DNA of 64,000 nucleotides from Streptomyces pactum (GTDB lineage: Bacteria; Actinomycetota; Actinomycetes; Streptomycetales; Streptomycetaceae). The position numbers were made by a program, and so were the translations under genes. This document shows positions 45,531-54,607 of this stretch, piece by piece (positions within the stretch are counted from its first letter, which is position 1; the number at the start of each line of letters is the position of its first letter). The stretch spans positions 1,674,001-1,738,000 of the forward strand of contig NZ_JACYXC010000001.1 in assembly GCF_016031615.1 (NCBI RefSeq), in the 5' to 3' direction. The notes under the pieces are model-generated. The model searched no databases. It saw nothing but the letters and a program-made list of their open reading frames with translations, and was not told where the DNA came from.

Positions 45531-46232
45531 ATGACGAGCGGAACGCGTCGCCGGATGGGTGTGCAGCAGCGCCGAGAACAGCTGATCGCGGTGGCCCTGG
45601 AGCTGTTCAGCCACCGCTCCCCCGAGGACGTGTCGATCGACGAGATAGCGGAGGCGGCGGGCATATCCCGGCCGCTGGTCTACCACTACTTCCCGGGCAA
45701 GCACAGCCTGTACGAGGCGGCGGTGGAGCGGGCCGCGCGGGAGCTGGCGAGCCGTTTCGAGGAGCCGCCCGAGGGCCCGCTGGGGGCGCGGCTGCTCCGG
45801 GTGATGCGGCGGTTCTTCGACTTCGTGGACGAGCACGGCCCGGGCTTCTCGGCGCTGATGCGCGGTGGTCCGGCGGTGGGCACCAGCAGCACCAGCGCGG
45901 TCATCGAGGAGGTGCGGCACGCCGCCTACCGGCACATCCTGTACCACCTGGAGATCGAACGGCCCGCCCCCCGGGTGGAGCTGCTGGTGCGGTCCTGGGT
46001 CTCGCACGCGGAGACCACCGCCCTGCTGTGGCTGGACGGCCGCACGGTGCCCCGCGCCGATCTGGAGCTCCAGCTGGTGCACGACTTCGGGGCGCTGGCG
46101 GCGGTGGGTGCCGCGCACGACGCCGAACTGGCCGGCCTGATGGGGCGGTTGATCGCGGCCGAGCCCCCGGACGGGCCGTTCTCGGAGCTGTTCACCCGGC
46201 TGGCCGCGCTGTTCCCGCCGCCCGCGCCCTGA
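45531..46232 (+). CDS. TetR family regulator
   Basis: The 233-residue product has a TetR DNA-binding domain at about residues 12-60 (RREQLIAVALELFSHR, then IDEIAEAAGISRPLVYHYFP GK pattern) and a helical ligand-binding part. The recognition helix ISRPLVYHYF is typical. The ATG at 45531 is the only good start. No divergent neighbour suggests a target; the palindrome tgaccggtcggtca near lipA would suit this kind of protein, but nothing links them. Confidence 0.93.
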   Translation: MTSGTRRRMGVQQRREQLIAVALELFSHRSPEDVSIDEIAEAAGISRPLVYHYFPGKHSLYEAAVERAARELASRFEEPPEGPLGARLLRVMRRFFDFVDEHGPGFSALMRGGPAVGTSSTSAVIEEVRHAAYRHILYHLEIERPAPRVELLVRSWVSHAETTALLWLDGRTVPRADLELQLVHDFGALAAVGAAHDAELAGLMGRLIAAEPPDGPFSELFTRLAALFPPPAP

Positions 46233-46295
46233 CCCCCGGCCCGCGGCCCCCGGAGCCCTGCCCGCGGCGCCCGGGCGCCCCGCCCCTGGCCCACA

Positions 46296-46320
46296 GCCGG
46301 CCGGCCCACCACCGGCCGGC
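46296..46320. terminator. Hairpin between convergent TetR and LacI genes
   Basis: Arms gccggccgg (46296-46304) and ccggccggc (46312-46320) flank a 7-base loop in the 207-base convergent gap. Confidence 0.45.
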
Positions 46321-46439
46321 CGCCGGGCCGGACCCGTACCGGCCCGGACGGGACGACGCCCGAGGGTCCGGGCCGGACGACGGCGACCCACGCCCCGCGA
46401 CCCTGCGCCCCCGCCGCCCCGGCGGGACCGGGGCGGGCG

Positions 46440-47498
46440 TCAGACGCCGCGGGGGGCCTGGCCGGTGGAGCCGCGGACCACCAGGTCCGGCTGGAAGACG
46501 AACTCGGTGGGCTGGACCGGGTTCCCCTCGACCGCCTCCAGCAGCGCGCCGACCGCGGCGGCGGCCATCGCCTGCACCGGCTGCCGGACGGTGGTCAGCG
46601 GCGGGGCGGTGAAGGCGATCAGCGGTGAGTCGTCGAACCCGACCACCGAGACGTCCCCGGGCACCGACAGCCCGCGCCGCCACACCTCCCGGATCGCGCC
46701 CAGCGCCATCAGGTCGCTGCCGCAGACGATGCCGGTACAGCCCTGGTCGAGCAGCGCGCCGGCCGCCACCTGGCCGCCCTCGACGGTGAACAGGGTGTGC
46801 TCGACCAGCGGCCCGGCCGGCCGGCCGGCGTCCGCCGGCAGCTCCGCGAGGGCCGCCGCGAACCCCTCGGCCTTGCGCTGCGCCGGTACGTACCGGGCCG
46901 GCCCGACGGCCAGCCCGATCCGTACGTGCCCGAGGGCGGCCAGGTGGGTCACCGCCATCCGCGCCGCCGCCCGGTCGTCCGGCGAGACCGAGGGCGCGGG
47001 CACCGCCGGGTTGTGGCCGTTGATCAGGACGAACGGCACGCCCCGGGCGGCGAGCTGGACGTACCGGGCGGGGTCGGCGGTGGTGTCGGCGTGCAGCCCG
47101 GAGAGGAAGACGACGCCGGTGACGCCGCGCTCCTCCAGCTGCTCCACCAGCTCGTCCTCGGTGGCCCCGCCGGGCATCTGGGTGCACAGCACCGGCGTGT
47201 ACCCCTGTCCGGCCAGCGTCTGCTCGATGACCTGCGCGAAGGCCGGGAAGATGGGGTTGGTGAGCTCCGGGATCACCAGCCCCACCAGCCCGGCGCTGCG
47301 CCGCCGCAGCTTCACCGGCCGCTCGTGGCCGAGCAGGTCCAGCGCCGCGAGCACCCGCTGACGCGTGGTGCCCGCGACGCCCGGCTTGCCGTTGAGCACC
47401 CGGCTGACCGTGGCCTCGCTCACCTTCGCCTGGGCGGCGATGTCCGCCAGCCGGGGCGGCGCGGCCGGGTCGGTGCCGCGTGACGGCGTGAGGGTCAC
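46440..47498 (-). CDS. LacI family regulator, second MalR-like copy
   Basis: The 352-residue repressor has the LacI helix-turn-helix plus hinge at residues about 15-60 (LADIAAQAKVSEATVSRVLN) and a sugar-binding domain (SAGLVGLVIPELTNPIFPAF, SVVGFDDSPLIAFTAPPLTT). Residue for residue it is close to the regulator at 54608, including HADTTAD and the RPV..R..SAGLVGL segment. The GTG at 47498 overlaps the stop of the GH13 gene (GTGA), so it is the last gene of the malE-malF-malG-GH13 unit on the - strand. It probably responds to maltose or maltodextrin. Confidence 0.93.
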   Translation of the reverse strand: MTLTPSRGTDPAAPPRLADIAAQAKVSEATVSRVLNGKPGVAGTTRQRVLAALDLLGHERPVKLRRRSAGLVGLVIPELTNPIFPAFAQVIEQTLAGQGYTPVLCTQMPGGATEDELVEQLEERGVTGVVFLSGLHADTTADPARYVQLAARGVPFVLINGHNPAVPAPSVSPDDRAAARMAVTHLAALGHVRIGLAVGPARYVPAQRKAEGFAAALAELPADAGRPAGPLVEHTLFTVEGGQVAAGALLDQGCTGIVCGSDLMALGAIREVWRRGLSVPGDVSVVGFDDSPLIAFTAPPLTTVRQPVQAMAAAAVGALLEAVEGNPVQPTEFVFQPDLVVRGSTGQAPRGV

Positions 47499-49183
47499 AC
47501 CGCCCACCAGACCGCCGTGTCGGCCGGCAGCGCGAACCCGGCACCGTCGGCGGCACCGTCCGGCCCGTCCGCCGGGAGCGGTCCGCTGGCCAGCAGCACC
47601 CGGCCCGGGGCCGGCAGGATGACCGGCCCGCCGGTGGTGTTGACGGTGCAGACGAAGTCCGCGCGGCGGAACGCCAGCACGCCCTCCGGCGCCGGCAGCC
47701 ACTCCACCGCGTCGCCGGCGCCCAGCGCGGACAGGTCGCGGCGCAGGGCGATGGCCGTGCGGTACAGCTCCAGGGTGGAGTCCGGGTCACCGGTCTGGGC
47801 CTCGACACTGAGTCCGGCCCAGCTGTCGGGCTGCGGCAGCCAGCTGGGGCCGCCCGCCGGTCCGAAGCCGTACGGCGGTTCGGTGCCGGACCAGGGGATC
47901 GGCACCCGGCAGCCGTCGCGCAGCCCGTCCTGGCCGTCGCCGCGGAAGAAGGCGGGGTCCTGGCGGACCTCGTCGGGCAGGTCGGTGACCTCCGGCAGGC
48001 CCAGCTCCTCGCCCTGGTAGACGTAGACCGAGCCGGGCAGCGCCAGCATCAGCAGCGCCGCCGCGCGGGCCCGCCGCAGCCCCTGCTCGGGGCTGTCCTC
48101 GGCGTACCGGGTGGCGTGCCGGACCACGTCGTGGTTGGACAGCACCCAGGTCGTCGGCGCCCCCACCGGACGCATGGAGTCCAGCGAGGAGTCGATGACC
48201 TCGCGCATCCGCGCGGCGTCCCACGGGGTGCCCAGGAAGTGGAAGTTGAACGCCTGGTGCAGCTCGTCGGGGCGCACGTACAGGGCGGTGCGTCCGGGGC
48301 TGGGGGTCCAGGCCTCGGCCACCCCGATCCGCTCGGTGCCGGGGCCGTCGGCGTACTCGTCGAGGATCTTCCGCCAGCCACGGTAGATCTCGTGCACCCC
48401 GTCCTGGTCGAAGAACGGCATGGCCTGGTTGCCGAGCAGCTTCAGCTGTTCGCTGTGGCCGAGGTCCGGCAGCCCGGCGGCCTTGACCAGGCCGTGTGCG
48501 ACGTCGATCCGGAAGCCGTCGGTGCCCAGGTCCAGCCAGAACCGCAGGATGGAGCGGAACTCGTCGTGGACGGCCGGGTGGTCCCAGTTGAAGTCGGGCT
48601 GTTCGGGGGCGAACAGGTGCAGGTACCACTCGCCGGGGGTGCCGTCCGGGTTCGTGGTCCGGGTCCAGGCCGGTCCGCCGAAGATCGACTCCCAGTCGTT
48701 GGGCGGCAGTTCGCCGTCCGCGCCACGGCCGGGGCGGAAGTGGAACCGGGCGCGCAGCGGGGAGCCGGGTCCCTCCCGCAGCGCCTGCCGGAACCAGGCG
48801 TGCCGGTCGGAGCAGTGGTTGGGCACCAGGTCCACGATCACCCGCAGACCGAGGCGGTGCGCCTCGCGGATCACCGCGTCCGCGTCGTGCAGGGTGCCGA
48901 ACATCGGGTCGATGGCGCGGTAGTCGGCGACGTCGTATCCGGCGTCGGCCTGGGGCGAGGCGTAGAAGGGGCTGAGCCACACGGCGTCCACGCCGAGGTC
49001 CTTCAGGTACGGCAGGCGGCTGCGGACGCCTTCCAGGTCGCCCATGCCGTCGCCGTTGCCGTCGGCGAAACTGCGCGGGTAGACCTGGTAGATCACCGCG
49101 TCCCGCCACCAGTCCGGGGTGCGGACCGGGGTGTCGGAGGTGACCGCCGCACCGACGGCGGGGTCAGCGAGATGCTGGGTCAT
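47495..49183 (-). CDS. GH13 alpha-glucosidase/amylase-family enzyme, copy 1
   Basis: The 562-residue intracellular GH13 enzyme cleaves alpha-1,4 (or 1,6) glucosides such as imported maltodextrins. Conserved regions: VDLVPNHCSDRHAWFRQAL, FRIDVAHGLVK (nucleophile Asp), the acid Glu in IGVAEAWTPSP, and VLSNHDVVRHATRY. No signal peptide is present, consistent with work on imported sugar. It lies 70 bases after malG on the same strand and its stop overlaps the LacI gene. It is very similar to the enzyme at 52909 (for example identical PGSVYVYQGEELGLPEVTDL). Confidence 0.94.
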   Translation of the reverse strand: MTQHLADPAVGAAVTSDTPVRTPDWWRDAVIYQVYPRSFADGNGDGMGDLEGVRSRLPYLKDLGVDAVWLSPFYASPQADAGYDVADYRAIDPMFGTLHDADAVIREAHRLGLRVIVDLVPNHCSDRHAWFRQALREGPGSPLRARFHFRPGRGADGELPPNDWESIFGGPAWTRTTNPDGTPGEWYLHLFAPEQPDFNWDHPAVHDEFRSILRFWLDLGTDGFRIDVAHGLVKAAGLPDLGHSEQLKLLGNQAMPFFDQDGVHEIYRGWRKILDEYADGPGTERIGVAEAWTPSPGRTALYVRPDELHQAFNFHFLGTPWDAARMREVIDSSLDSMRPVGAPTTWVLSNHDVVRHATRYAEDSPEQGLRRARAAALLMLALPGSVYVYQGEELGLPEVTDLPDEVRQDPAFFRGDGQDGLRDGCRVPIPWSGTEPPYGFGPAGGPSWLPQPDSWAGLSVEAQTGDPDSTLELYRTAIALRRDLSALGAGDAVEWLPAPEGVLAFRRADFVCTVNTTGGPVILPAPGRVLLASGPLPADGPDGAADGAGFALPADTAVWWAV

Positions 49184-49253
49184 GGTGTCCTTGGAGTGTG
49201 TGAGAACCAGCCCGCCCGGAGCCCGGTGCCCCGGGGCCGGGCGGGGTACCGGG

Positions 49254-50135
49254 TTACGACTTGGTGGCGCCGGCGGTCAGCCCGGCGACCAGGTGCCGCT
49301 GGGCCCAGGCGAAGACCAGCGCCGCGGGCACCGCGATCATCACGGCCGCCGCCGTCATCGCGCCCCAGTCGGAGGTGTACTGGTTGACGAACGTCTGCAG
49401 GCCGGCGGGGAGGGTGAGGTTCTCCTCCCCGGTCATGAACGCCGAGGCGTAGGCCACCTCGGCCCAGGCGGTGATGAAGGTGTAGAAGGCGGTGACCGCG
49501 ATGCCCGGCTTGGCCAGCGGCACGATCAGCCGCCAGAAGGTGCCGAACGGGTTGAGGCCGTCCACCCGGCCCGCCTCGTCGATCTCCACCGGGATGGTGT
49601 CGAAGAAGCCCTTCATCATCCAGGCGCAGAACGGCACCGCGATCGTCAGGTAGGTGACGATCAGGGAGATCGGCTGGTTGAGCCAGCCGAGCGTGGACAT
49701 GATGTTGTACAGCGGCACGATCAGGATGGCCATCGGGAACATCTGCGTGATCAGCAGCAGCCACATCAGCGGGCGCATCCCGGGGAACCGGAAGCGGCTG
49801 ACGGCGTAGCCGGTGGTGGCGGCCACGAAGACGCCCAGCACGGTGGTGACGGCCACCACGAACAGCGAGTTGCCGAACCACGCGAGGAACTCGGTGTCGT
49901 TCAGGACGTGGGTGTAGTTCTCCAGCGTCGGGTTCTTCACCACGTCGGTGCTGAAGGACTCGCTCTTGGGCTTGAACGAGGTCACCAGCAGCCACAGCGG
50001 CGGGAAGACCGCGATCGCGGCGGCGAGGATCAGCGTCAGGTGCAGGCCGACGGAGGCCAGCGGGGAGCGCCGGCCGCGCGGTCCGCGGGGCTTGGACGCG
50101 GCGGGGCGCGGGGTGGGCGCGGTGGGTGCGGCCAT
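49254..50135 (-). CDS. malG: Maltose ABC transporter permease MalG
   Basis: The 293-residue permease has six membrane segments and the EAA loop (EIDEAGRVDGLNPFGTFWRL, then IVPLAKPG) that contacts the ATPase. It works with MalF and the lipoprotein MalE for maltose or maltodextrin uptake. It starts 2 bases after malF. No ATPase gene is present; in streptomycetes MsiK, encoded elsewhere, energises several sugar importers. Confidence 0.95.
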   Translation of the reverse strand: MAAPTAPTPRPAASKPRGPRGRRSPLASVGLHLTLILAAAIAVFPPLWLLVTSFKPKSESFSTDVVKNPTLENYTHVLNDTEFLAWFGNSLFVVAVTTVLGVFVAATTGYAVSRFRFPGMRPLMWLLLITQMFPMAILIVPLYNIMSTLGWLNQPISLIVTYLTIAVPFCAWMMKGFFDTIPVEIDEAGRVDGLNPFGTFWRLIVPLAKPGIAVTAFYTFITAWAEVAYASAFMTGEENLTLPAGLQTFVNQYTSDWGAMTAAAVMIAVPAALVFAWAQRHLVAGLTAGATKS

Positions 50136-50137
50136 GG

Positions 50138-51160
50138 CTACCAGACCTCTCCCTGCTTGCGGAGCGAACGGCGGTAGACCACCGCGAAGAGCATGAGGAT
50201 GATCAGGATCAGCACGCCCCAGGTGGAGGCGCCGGCGAAGTCGCGCGGGCTGTTGACGAAGGACAGCCGGTAGGCGTACGTCACCAGGATCTCGGTGCTG
50301 TCACCGGGTCCGCCCCGGGTGAGCAGGAAGATCACCGGGAACATGTTGAAGGTCCAGATGGTGGAGAGCAGCACCACCGTGCTGCTGACCGAGCGCAGCC
50401 CCGGCAGGGTGATGTGGCGGAACCGCTGCCAGGGGCTGGCACCGTCCATCTCGGCCGCCTCGTACAGCTCGCCGGGGATGGACTGGAGTCCGCCCAGCAG
50501 CGCCACCAGCATGAACGGCACGCCCAGCCAGACGTTGACCGCGATCACCGAGACCTTGGCCATGGTGGGGTCGTTCAGCCACGGCACCGCGTCGATGCCG
50601 CCGCCGTCCAGGATCTTGTTGAGGATGCCGTTCTTCTCGTTGTACAGCAGCCGCCAGGCGAAGACCGAGACGAACGCGGGGACCGCCCAGGGCAGGATCA
50701 GCAGCGAGCGGTAGAGGGTGCGCCCCTTGAACTGCCGGTTGAGCAGCACGGCCAGGCCCAGGCCCAGCGCGAAGGTGATGCCGACGCAGGAGACCGTCCA
50801 GGTCACCGTCCAGATCAGCCGGTCCCAGAAGACGCCGTCCTCCAGGACGGCGGTGAAGTTGTCCAGGCCCACGACGTCGTAGGTGGCGGGGATGTGGTTG
50901 ACCCCGATGGTGCGCTCGACGTTGGACTCGTCGGCGTCGGTGAGGGACAAGTAGACACCTCGGCCGAGCGGGTAGCCCACGATGAGGCCGATCACGACCA
51001 CCACGGGGGCGACCATGGCCCAGGCGTACCAGTGGGTGCTCAGCGCGCGGCGGAGCCGGCCGGGGGTGCCGTGTGCGGTGGAGCCGGGCTTCCGGGCCCG
51101 GCCGGGGGCGCGGTGCGCGTCCCCGGCCGGTTCCGCCGGCCGACTGGTGTCAACAGCCAT
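50138..51160 (-). CDS. malF: Maltose ABC transporter permease MalF
   Basis: The 340-residue permease has a cytoplasmic Arg/Pro-rich leader of about 40 residues, then six membrane segments (first at WYAWAMVAPVVVVIGLIVGY) and the EAA loop LYEAAEMDGASPWQRFRHIT. It is shorter than the E. coli MalF because the large periplasmic P2 domain is absent, as in Gram-positive homologues. It lies 13 bases after malE. Confidence 0.95.
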   Translation of the reverse strand: MAVDTSRPAEPAGDAHRAPGRARKPGSTAHGTPGRLRRALSTHWYAWAMVAPVVVVIGLIVGYPLGRGVYLSLTDADESNVERTIGVNHIPATYDVVGLDNFTAVLEDGVFWDRLIWTVTWTVSCVGITFALGLGLAVLLNRQFKGRTLYRSLLILPWAVPAFVSVFAWRLLYNEKNGILNKILDGGGIDAVPWLNDPTMAKVSVIAVNVWLGVPFMLVALLGGLQSIPGELYEAAEMDGASPWQRFRHITLPGLRSVSSTVVLLSTIWTFNMFPVIFLLTRGGPGDSTEILVTYAYRLSFVNSPRDFAGASTWGVLILIILMLFAVVYRRSLRKQGEVW

Positions 51161-51173
51161 CGGTGCCGGTCTC

Positions 51174-52448
51174 CTACTTCCAGTCGTCCTTGAGGAGCTT
51201 GCGGTAGGCCTTGCCGACCGCCTCGGCGGCGTCCTCCGGGGAGGTCTTGCCGGTCAGCACGCCGGGGAACTCCACCAGGATGGCCTGGAAGAGGCTGTTG
51301 CCCTCGGGGATCCACGGGCGCTCGACGGCCTTGTCCACCGCGTCCCGGAAGAACTTCACGTTGGCGTTGGACGCGACCTCGGGCTTGTTGTAGACCGACG
51401 CCCGGGTGGGCAGCAGGCTGAGCGCCTCGGTGGTCTTCGCCTGCACCTCGGCGGAGCTCATGTAGCGGGCGAAGGCGTAGGAGGCGTCGAGGTTGTCGCT
51501 GCCGGCGTAGACGGCGAGGTTGTGGCCGCCCTGCGGGGAGCCCTGGCCGCCGCTGCCCGCGGGGATGGGCACCACGCCGAGGTTGGAGCGGTCCTTGAAC
51601 GCCTTGCCGCCGAGGGTGTCCTCGATCGCCCACGGCCCGTTGATCGTCATGGCGACGTCGCCGTTCTTGATGGCGTTCTGCATGTTCTCCCAGCCGTCCG
51701 TGGCGTCGGTGACGGCCGCGCCGGACTCGACCAGGTCGCGGGCGGCGGCGAACGCCTTGACGCCCGACTCGTCGTCCACGGTGACCCGCTTCGCCTTCAC
51801 GTCGAGGAGGTCGCCGCCCTCGCCGTAGAGGAAGGGCAGGAACCAGTAGGCGTCGTCGCCGCGCAGGTACAGGCCGGTCTTGCCGGTCTTCTCCTTGATC
51901 TTCTTCGCGGCGGCCTTCAGCTCGGTGAGGGTGGTGGGCGGCTTCACGCCGGCCTCGTCGAGCATCTTCTTGTTGTAGAAGAGGCCCATGGTGTCGATGA
52001 CCTGCGGCACCCCGTAGGTCTTGCCCTCGAACTTGGTGCTCGCCATGGCCTGCGGCAGGTAGTCCAGCTGCTTGTCCAGCGCCGGGGTGTCGTCGAGCGG
52101 GGCGAGGTAGCCGATGTTGGCCAGGTCCTGGGTCCAGGCGACCTCGGCCCGGAGCACGTCCGGGGCGCCGGAGCCGCCGGAGCCGGCGGCGTTCTTGAAC
52201 TTGTTCAGCGCCTCGCCGAAGGGCACGTTGACGTAGTCGACCTTCACCTTCGGGTACTTCTTCGTGAAGTCCTCGGCGAGCTTCTTGTACGTGGCCTTCT
52301 CGGCGTCGTTCGAGGTGTCCCAGTAGGTGACGGTGCCGGAGATCTCCCCGGACGACTTGTTCTGCTTCTTGTCGTCACCGTCGCCGCACGCGGTCGCCGC
52401 GAGCGCGAGGGCCGCGACGAGCGCAGTGGCCGCTATGCCACGTCGCAT
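51174..52448 (-). CDS. malE: Maltose/maltodextrin-binding lipoprotein MalE
   Basis: The 424-residue solute-binding protein has a lipoprotein signal (RRGIAATALVAALALAATAC) with lipidated Cys about residue 21, then a type I sugar-binding fold (GTVTYWDTSNDAEKATYKKL, YGVPQVIDTMGLFYNKK, AMTINGPWAIEDTLGG). It delivers sugar to MalFG. The ATG at 52448 follows aaggag on its strand. The operator ccttgc-n11-gcaagg lies 82 bases upstream. Confidence 0.96.
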   Translation of the reverse strand: MRRGIAATALVAALALAATACGDGDDKKQNKSSGEISGTVTYWDTSNDAEKATYKKLAEDFTKKYPKVKVDYVNVPFGEALNKFKNAAGSGGSGAPDVLRAEVAWTQDLANIGYLAPLDDTPALDKQLDYLPQAMASTKFEGKTYGVPQVIDTMGLFYNKKMLDEAGVKPPTTLTELKAAAKKIKEKTGKTGLYLRGDDAYWFLPFLYGEGGDLLDVKAKRVTVDDESGVKAFAAARDLVESGAAVTDATDGWENMQNAIKNGDVAMTINGPWAIEDTLGGKAFKDRSNLGVVPIPAGSGGQGSPQGGHNLAVYAGSDNLDASYAFARYMSSAEVQAKTTEALSLLPTRASVYNKPEVASNANVKFFRDAVDKAVERPWIPEGNSLFQAILVEFPGVLTGKTSPEDAAEAVGKAYRKLLKDDWK

Positions 52449-52529
52449 CGAAACTCCTTGGAAGCCGACCGCACCATCGCGGTGCCGGAATGCCGAGGAA
52501 CGTAACAGGGATGAAAAAAAGCCGAAAGG

Positions 52530-52552
52530 CCTTGCGTAAGTTTTCTGCAAGG
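52530..52552. promoter_or_regulatory. MalR-type operator upstream of malE
   Basis: The inverted repeat ccttgc (52530-52535) and gcaagg (52547-52552) contains the cttgca-like half sites described for the streptomycete maltose repressor. It is 82 bases before malE. Confidence 0.65.
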
Positions 52553-52680
52553 GAGCCGGATCGCAACCCCGGATCGTTACCGCCGCGTGTCCTTCCGGTG
52601 GCCGTTCCGCCATCCGGCCCGGCGGGCCCCGGGCGCCGGTCCGCGCCCGTCGCACCCCGGGGGCGCACGACGGAAGGGTT

Positions 52681-52707
52681 TTGCAAGCCCTTCCGCAAGA
52701 CTTGCAG
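52681..52707. promoter_or_regulatory. MalR-type operator cluster upstream of second GH13 gene
   Basis: Three half-site-like words follow each other: ttgcaag (52681-52687), cgcaag (52694-52699) and cttgcag (52701-52707). The last matches the cttgcag word known from malE promoters. They lie about 200 bases before the GH13 start. The gap 52449-52908 is otherwise without genes and is the divergent promoter region of both maltose units. Confidence 0.6.
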
Positions 52708-52908
52708 GGATGTTACGTTCCGGTTAAGCCCGTCCTTGCACGGTCCCGCCGTCCCCACCGGTCCATCGGTCCGTCAGATCCGTCAGATCCGTCCGGTGCC
52801 GCCCCGTGCCGCCCGGTCCCGCCCGCCGCTGTACCAGGCGCGGGACCGGCGCGTCCGGCGGCGCCGGCTCCGTCCGGTCCCGCACGATCCGCACCGACAG
52901 GGAGCGCC

Positions 52909-54582
52909 ATGACGCAGGAACCGACCGCCCCCGGCCGCACTCCGGCCGACATCCCTCCCGCGACCCGGCCGGCGGCGCCCGCCGCCCGTGACTGGTGGCG
53001 GCACGCCGTCATCTACCAGGTGTACGTACGGTCCTTCGCCGACAGCGACGGGGACGGCGTCGGCGACCTGCGCGGTGTCCGGGAGCGGCTGCCGCACCTG
53101 GTCCGGCTGGGCGTGGACGCCCTGTGGCTGACGCCCTTCTACACCTCGCCGCAGGCCGACGGCGGGTACGACGTGGCCGACTACCGGGCGGTCGATCCGC
53201 TCTTCGGCGACCTGGCGGACGCCCAGGACCTGATCGGCGCCGCCCATGAGCTGGGTCTGCGGGTGATCGTGGACGTGGTGCCGAACCACACCTCCGACCG
53301 GCACCCCTGGTTCCGGGCGGCGCTGGCCGGCCGGCCCGGCGGCCCGGAGCGCGCCCGCTACCACTTCCGGCCCGGCCGCGGTCCGGACGGCTCGCTGCCG
53401 CCCAACGACTGGCAGTCGGTCTTCGGCGGACCGGCCTGGACCCGGACCACGAACCCGGACGGCACCCCCGGCGAGTGGTACCTGCACCTGTTCGCCCCCG
53501 AACAGCCCGACCTGGACTGGGACTGCCCCGAGGTGCACCAGGAGTTCGACGCGGTGCTGCGGTTCTGGCTGGACCTGGGGGTGGACGGGTTCCGGATCGA
53601 CGTGGCGCACGGCATGGTCAAGGCGCCCGGGCTGCCGGACGTGGGCCATCTGGAGCAGGCGCGGCTGATCGGCGCGCAGCGGCTGCCGTTCTTCGACCAG
53701 GACGGGGTGCACGCCATCCACCGCGCCTGGCGGCGGCTGCTGGACTCCTATCCCGGCGAGCGCATCGGGGTGGCCGAGGCGTGGGCGCCCAGCCCCGAGC
53801 GGCTGGCGCTGTACGTGCGCCCGGACGAGCTGCACCAGGCGTTCAACTTCCAGTTCCTGCGGTGCCCCTGGGACGCGGCGCGGATGCGCCAGGTCATCGA
53901 CTCCTCGCTGGCCGCGACCGCCTCGGTGGGGGCGCCGACGACCTGGGTGCTGTCCAACCACGACGTGGTCCGGCACGCCACCCGGTACGCCGAGGACAGC
54001 CCCGAGCAGGGACTGCGGCGGGCCCGCGCGGCAGCGCTGCTGATGCTGGCGCTGCCCGGCTCGGTCTACGTCTACCAGGGCGAGGAGCTGGGCCTGCCGG
54101 AGGTCACCGACCTGCCCGACGAGGTCCGCCAGGACCCCGCCTTCTTCCGCGGCGACGGCCAGGACGGGTTCCGGGACGGCTGCCGGGTCCCGATCCCCTG
54201 GTCCGGCACCGAAGCACCGTACGGCTTCGGACCGGCGGGCGGCCCCAGCTGGCTGCCGCAGCCCGACAGCTGGGCCAAGCTCAGCGTGGCGGCCCAGACC
54301 GGCGACCCGGACTCCACCCTGGAGCTGTACCGCACCGCCATCGCCCTGCGCCGGCGGCTGCCGGAGCTGGCCGAGCCGGAGATCGGCCTGCCGGAGGACG
54401 GGGCGTACCCGCCGGGCGTGCTCGCGGTGGTCCGGCCCGGGCTGGTGTGCACGCTCAACACCCTCGGCACGGAGGTGGAGGTGGCCCGGCCCGGGCGGCT
54501 GCTGCTGGCCTCCGCCCCGGTGGTGGACGGCGAGGTGACCGTACGCCTCCCCGCCGACTCCTGTGCGTGGTGGGCAATCTGA
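52909..54582 (+). CDS. GH13 alpha-glucosidase/amylase-family enzyme, copy 2
   Basis: The 557-residue intracellular GH13 enzyme has the same conserved regions as the copy at 47495: VIVDVVPNHTSDRHPWF, FRIDVAHGMVK with the nucleophile Asp, IGVAEAWAPSP with the acid Glu, and VLSNHDVVRHATRY. The ATG at 52909 follows gggagc. The most diverged part relative to copy 1 is the C-terminus after about residue 480. It is divergent from malE and followed after 25 bases by a LacI gene, so the unit is GH13-LacI, as on the other side of malEFG. Confidence 0.94.
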   Translation: MTQEPTAPGRTPADIPPATRPAAPAARDWWRHAVIYQVYVRSFADSDGDGVGDLRGVRERLPHLVRLGVDALWLTPFYTSPQADGGYDVADYRAVDPLFGDLADAQDLIGAAHELGLRVIVDVVPNHTSDRHPWFRAALAGRPGGPERARYHFRPGRGPDGSLPPNDWQSVFGGPAWTRTTNPDGTPGEWYLHLFAPEQPDLDWDCPEVHQEFDAVLRFWLDLGVDGFRIDVAHGMVKAPGLPDVGHLEQARLIGAQRLPFFDQDGVHAIHRAWRRLLDSYPGERIGVAEAWAPSPERLALYVRPDELHQAFNFQFLRCPWDAARMRQVIDSSLAATASVGAPTTWVLSNHDVVRHATRYAEDSPEQGLRRARAAALLMLALPGSVYVYQGEELGLPEVTDLPDEVRQDPAFFRGDGQDGFRDGCRVPIPWSGTEAPYGFGPAGGPSWLPQPDSWAKLSVAAQTGDPDSTLELYRTAIALRRRLPELAEPEIGLPEDGAYPPGVLAVVRPGLVCTLNTLGTEVEVARPGRLLLASAPVVDGEVTVRLPADSCAWWAI

Positions 54583-54607
54583 GACGCGCCCGGTACAGTC
54601 CAGCTCC

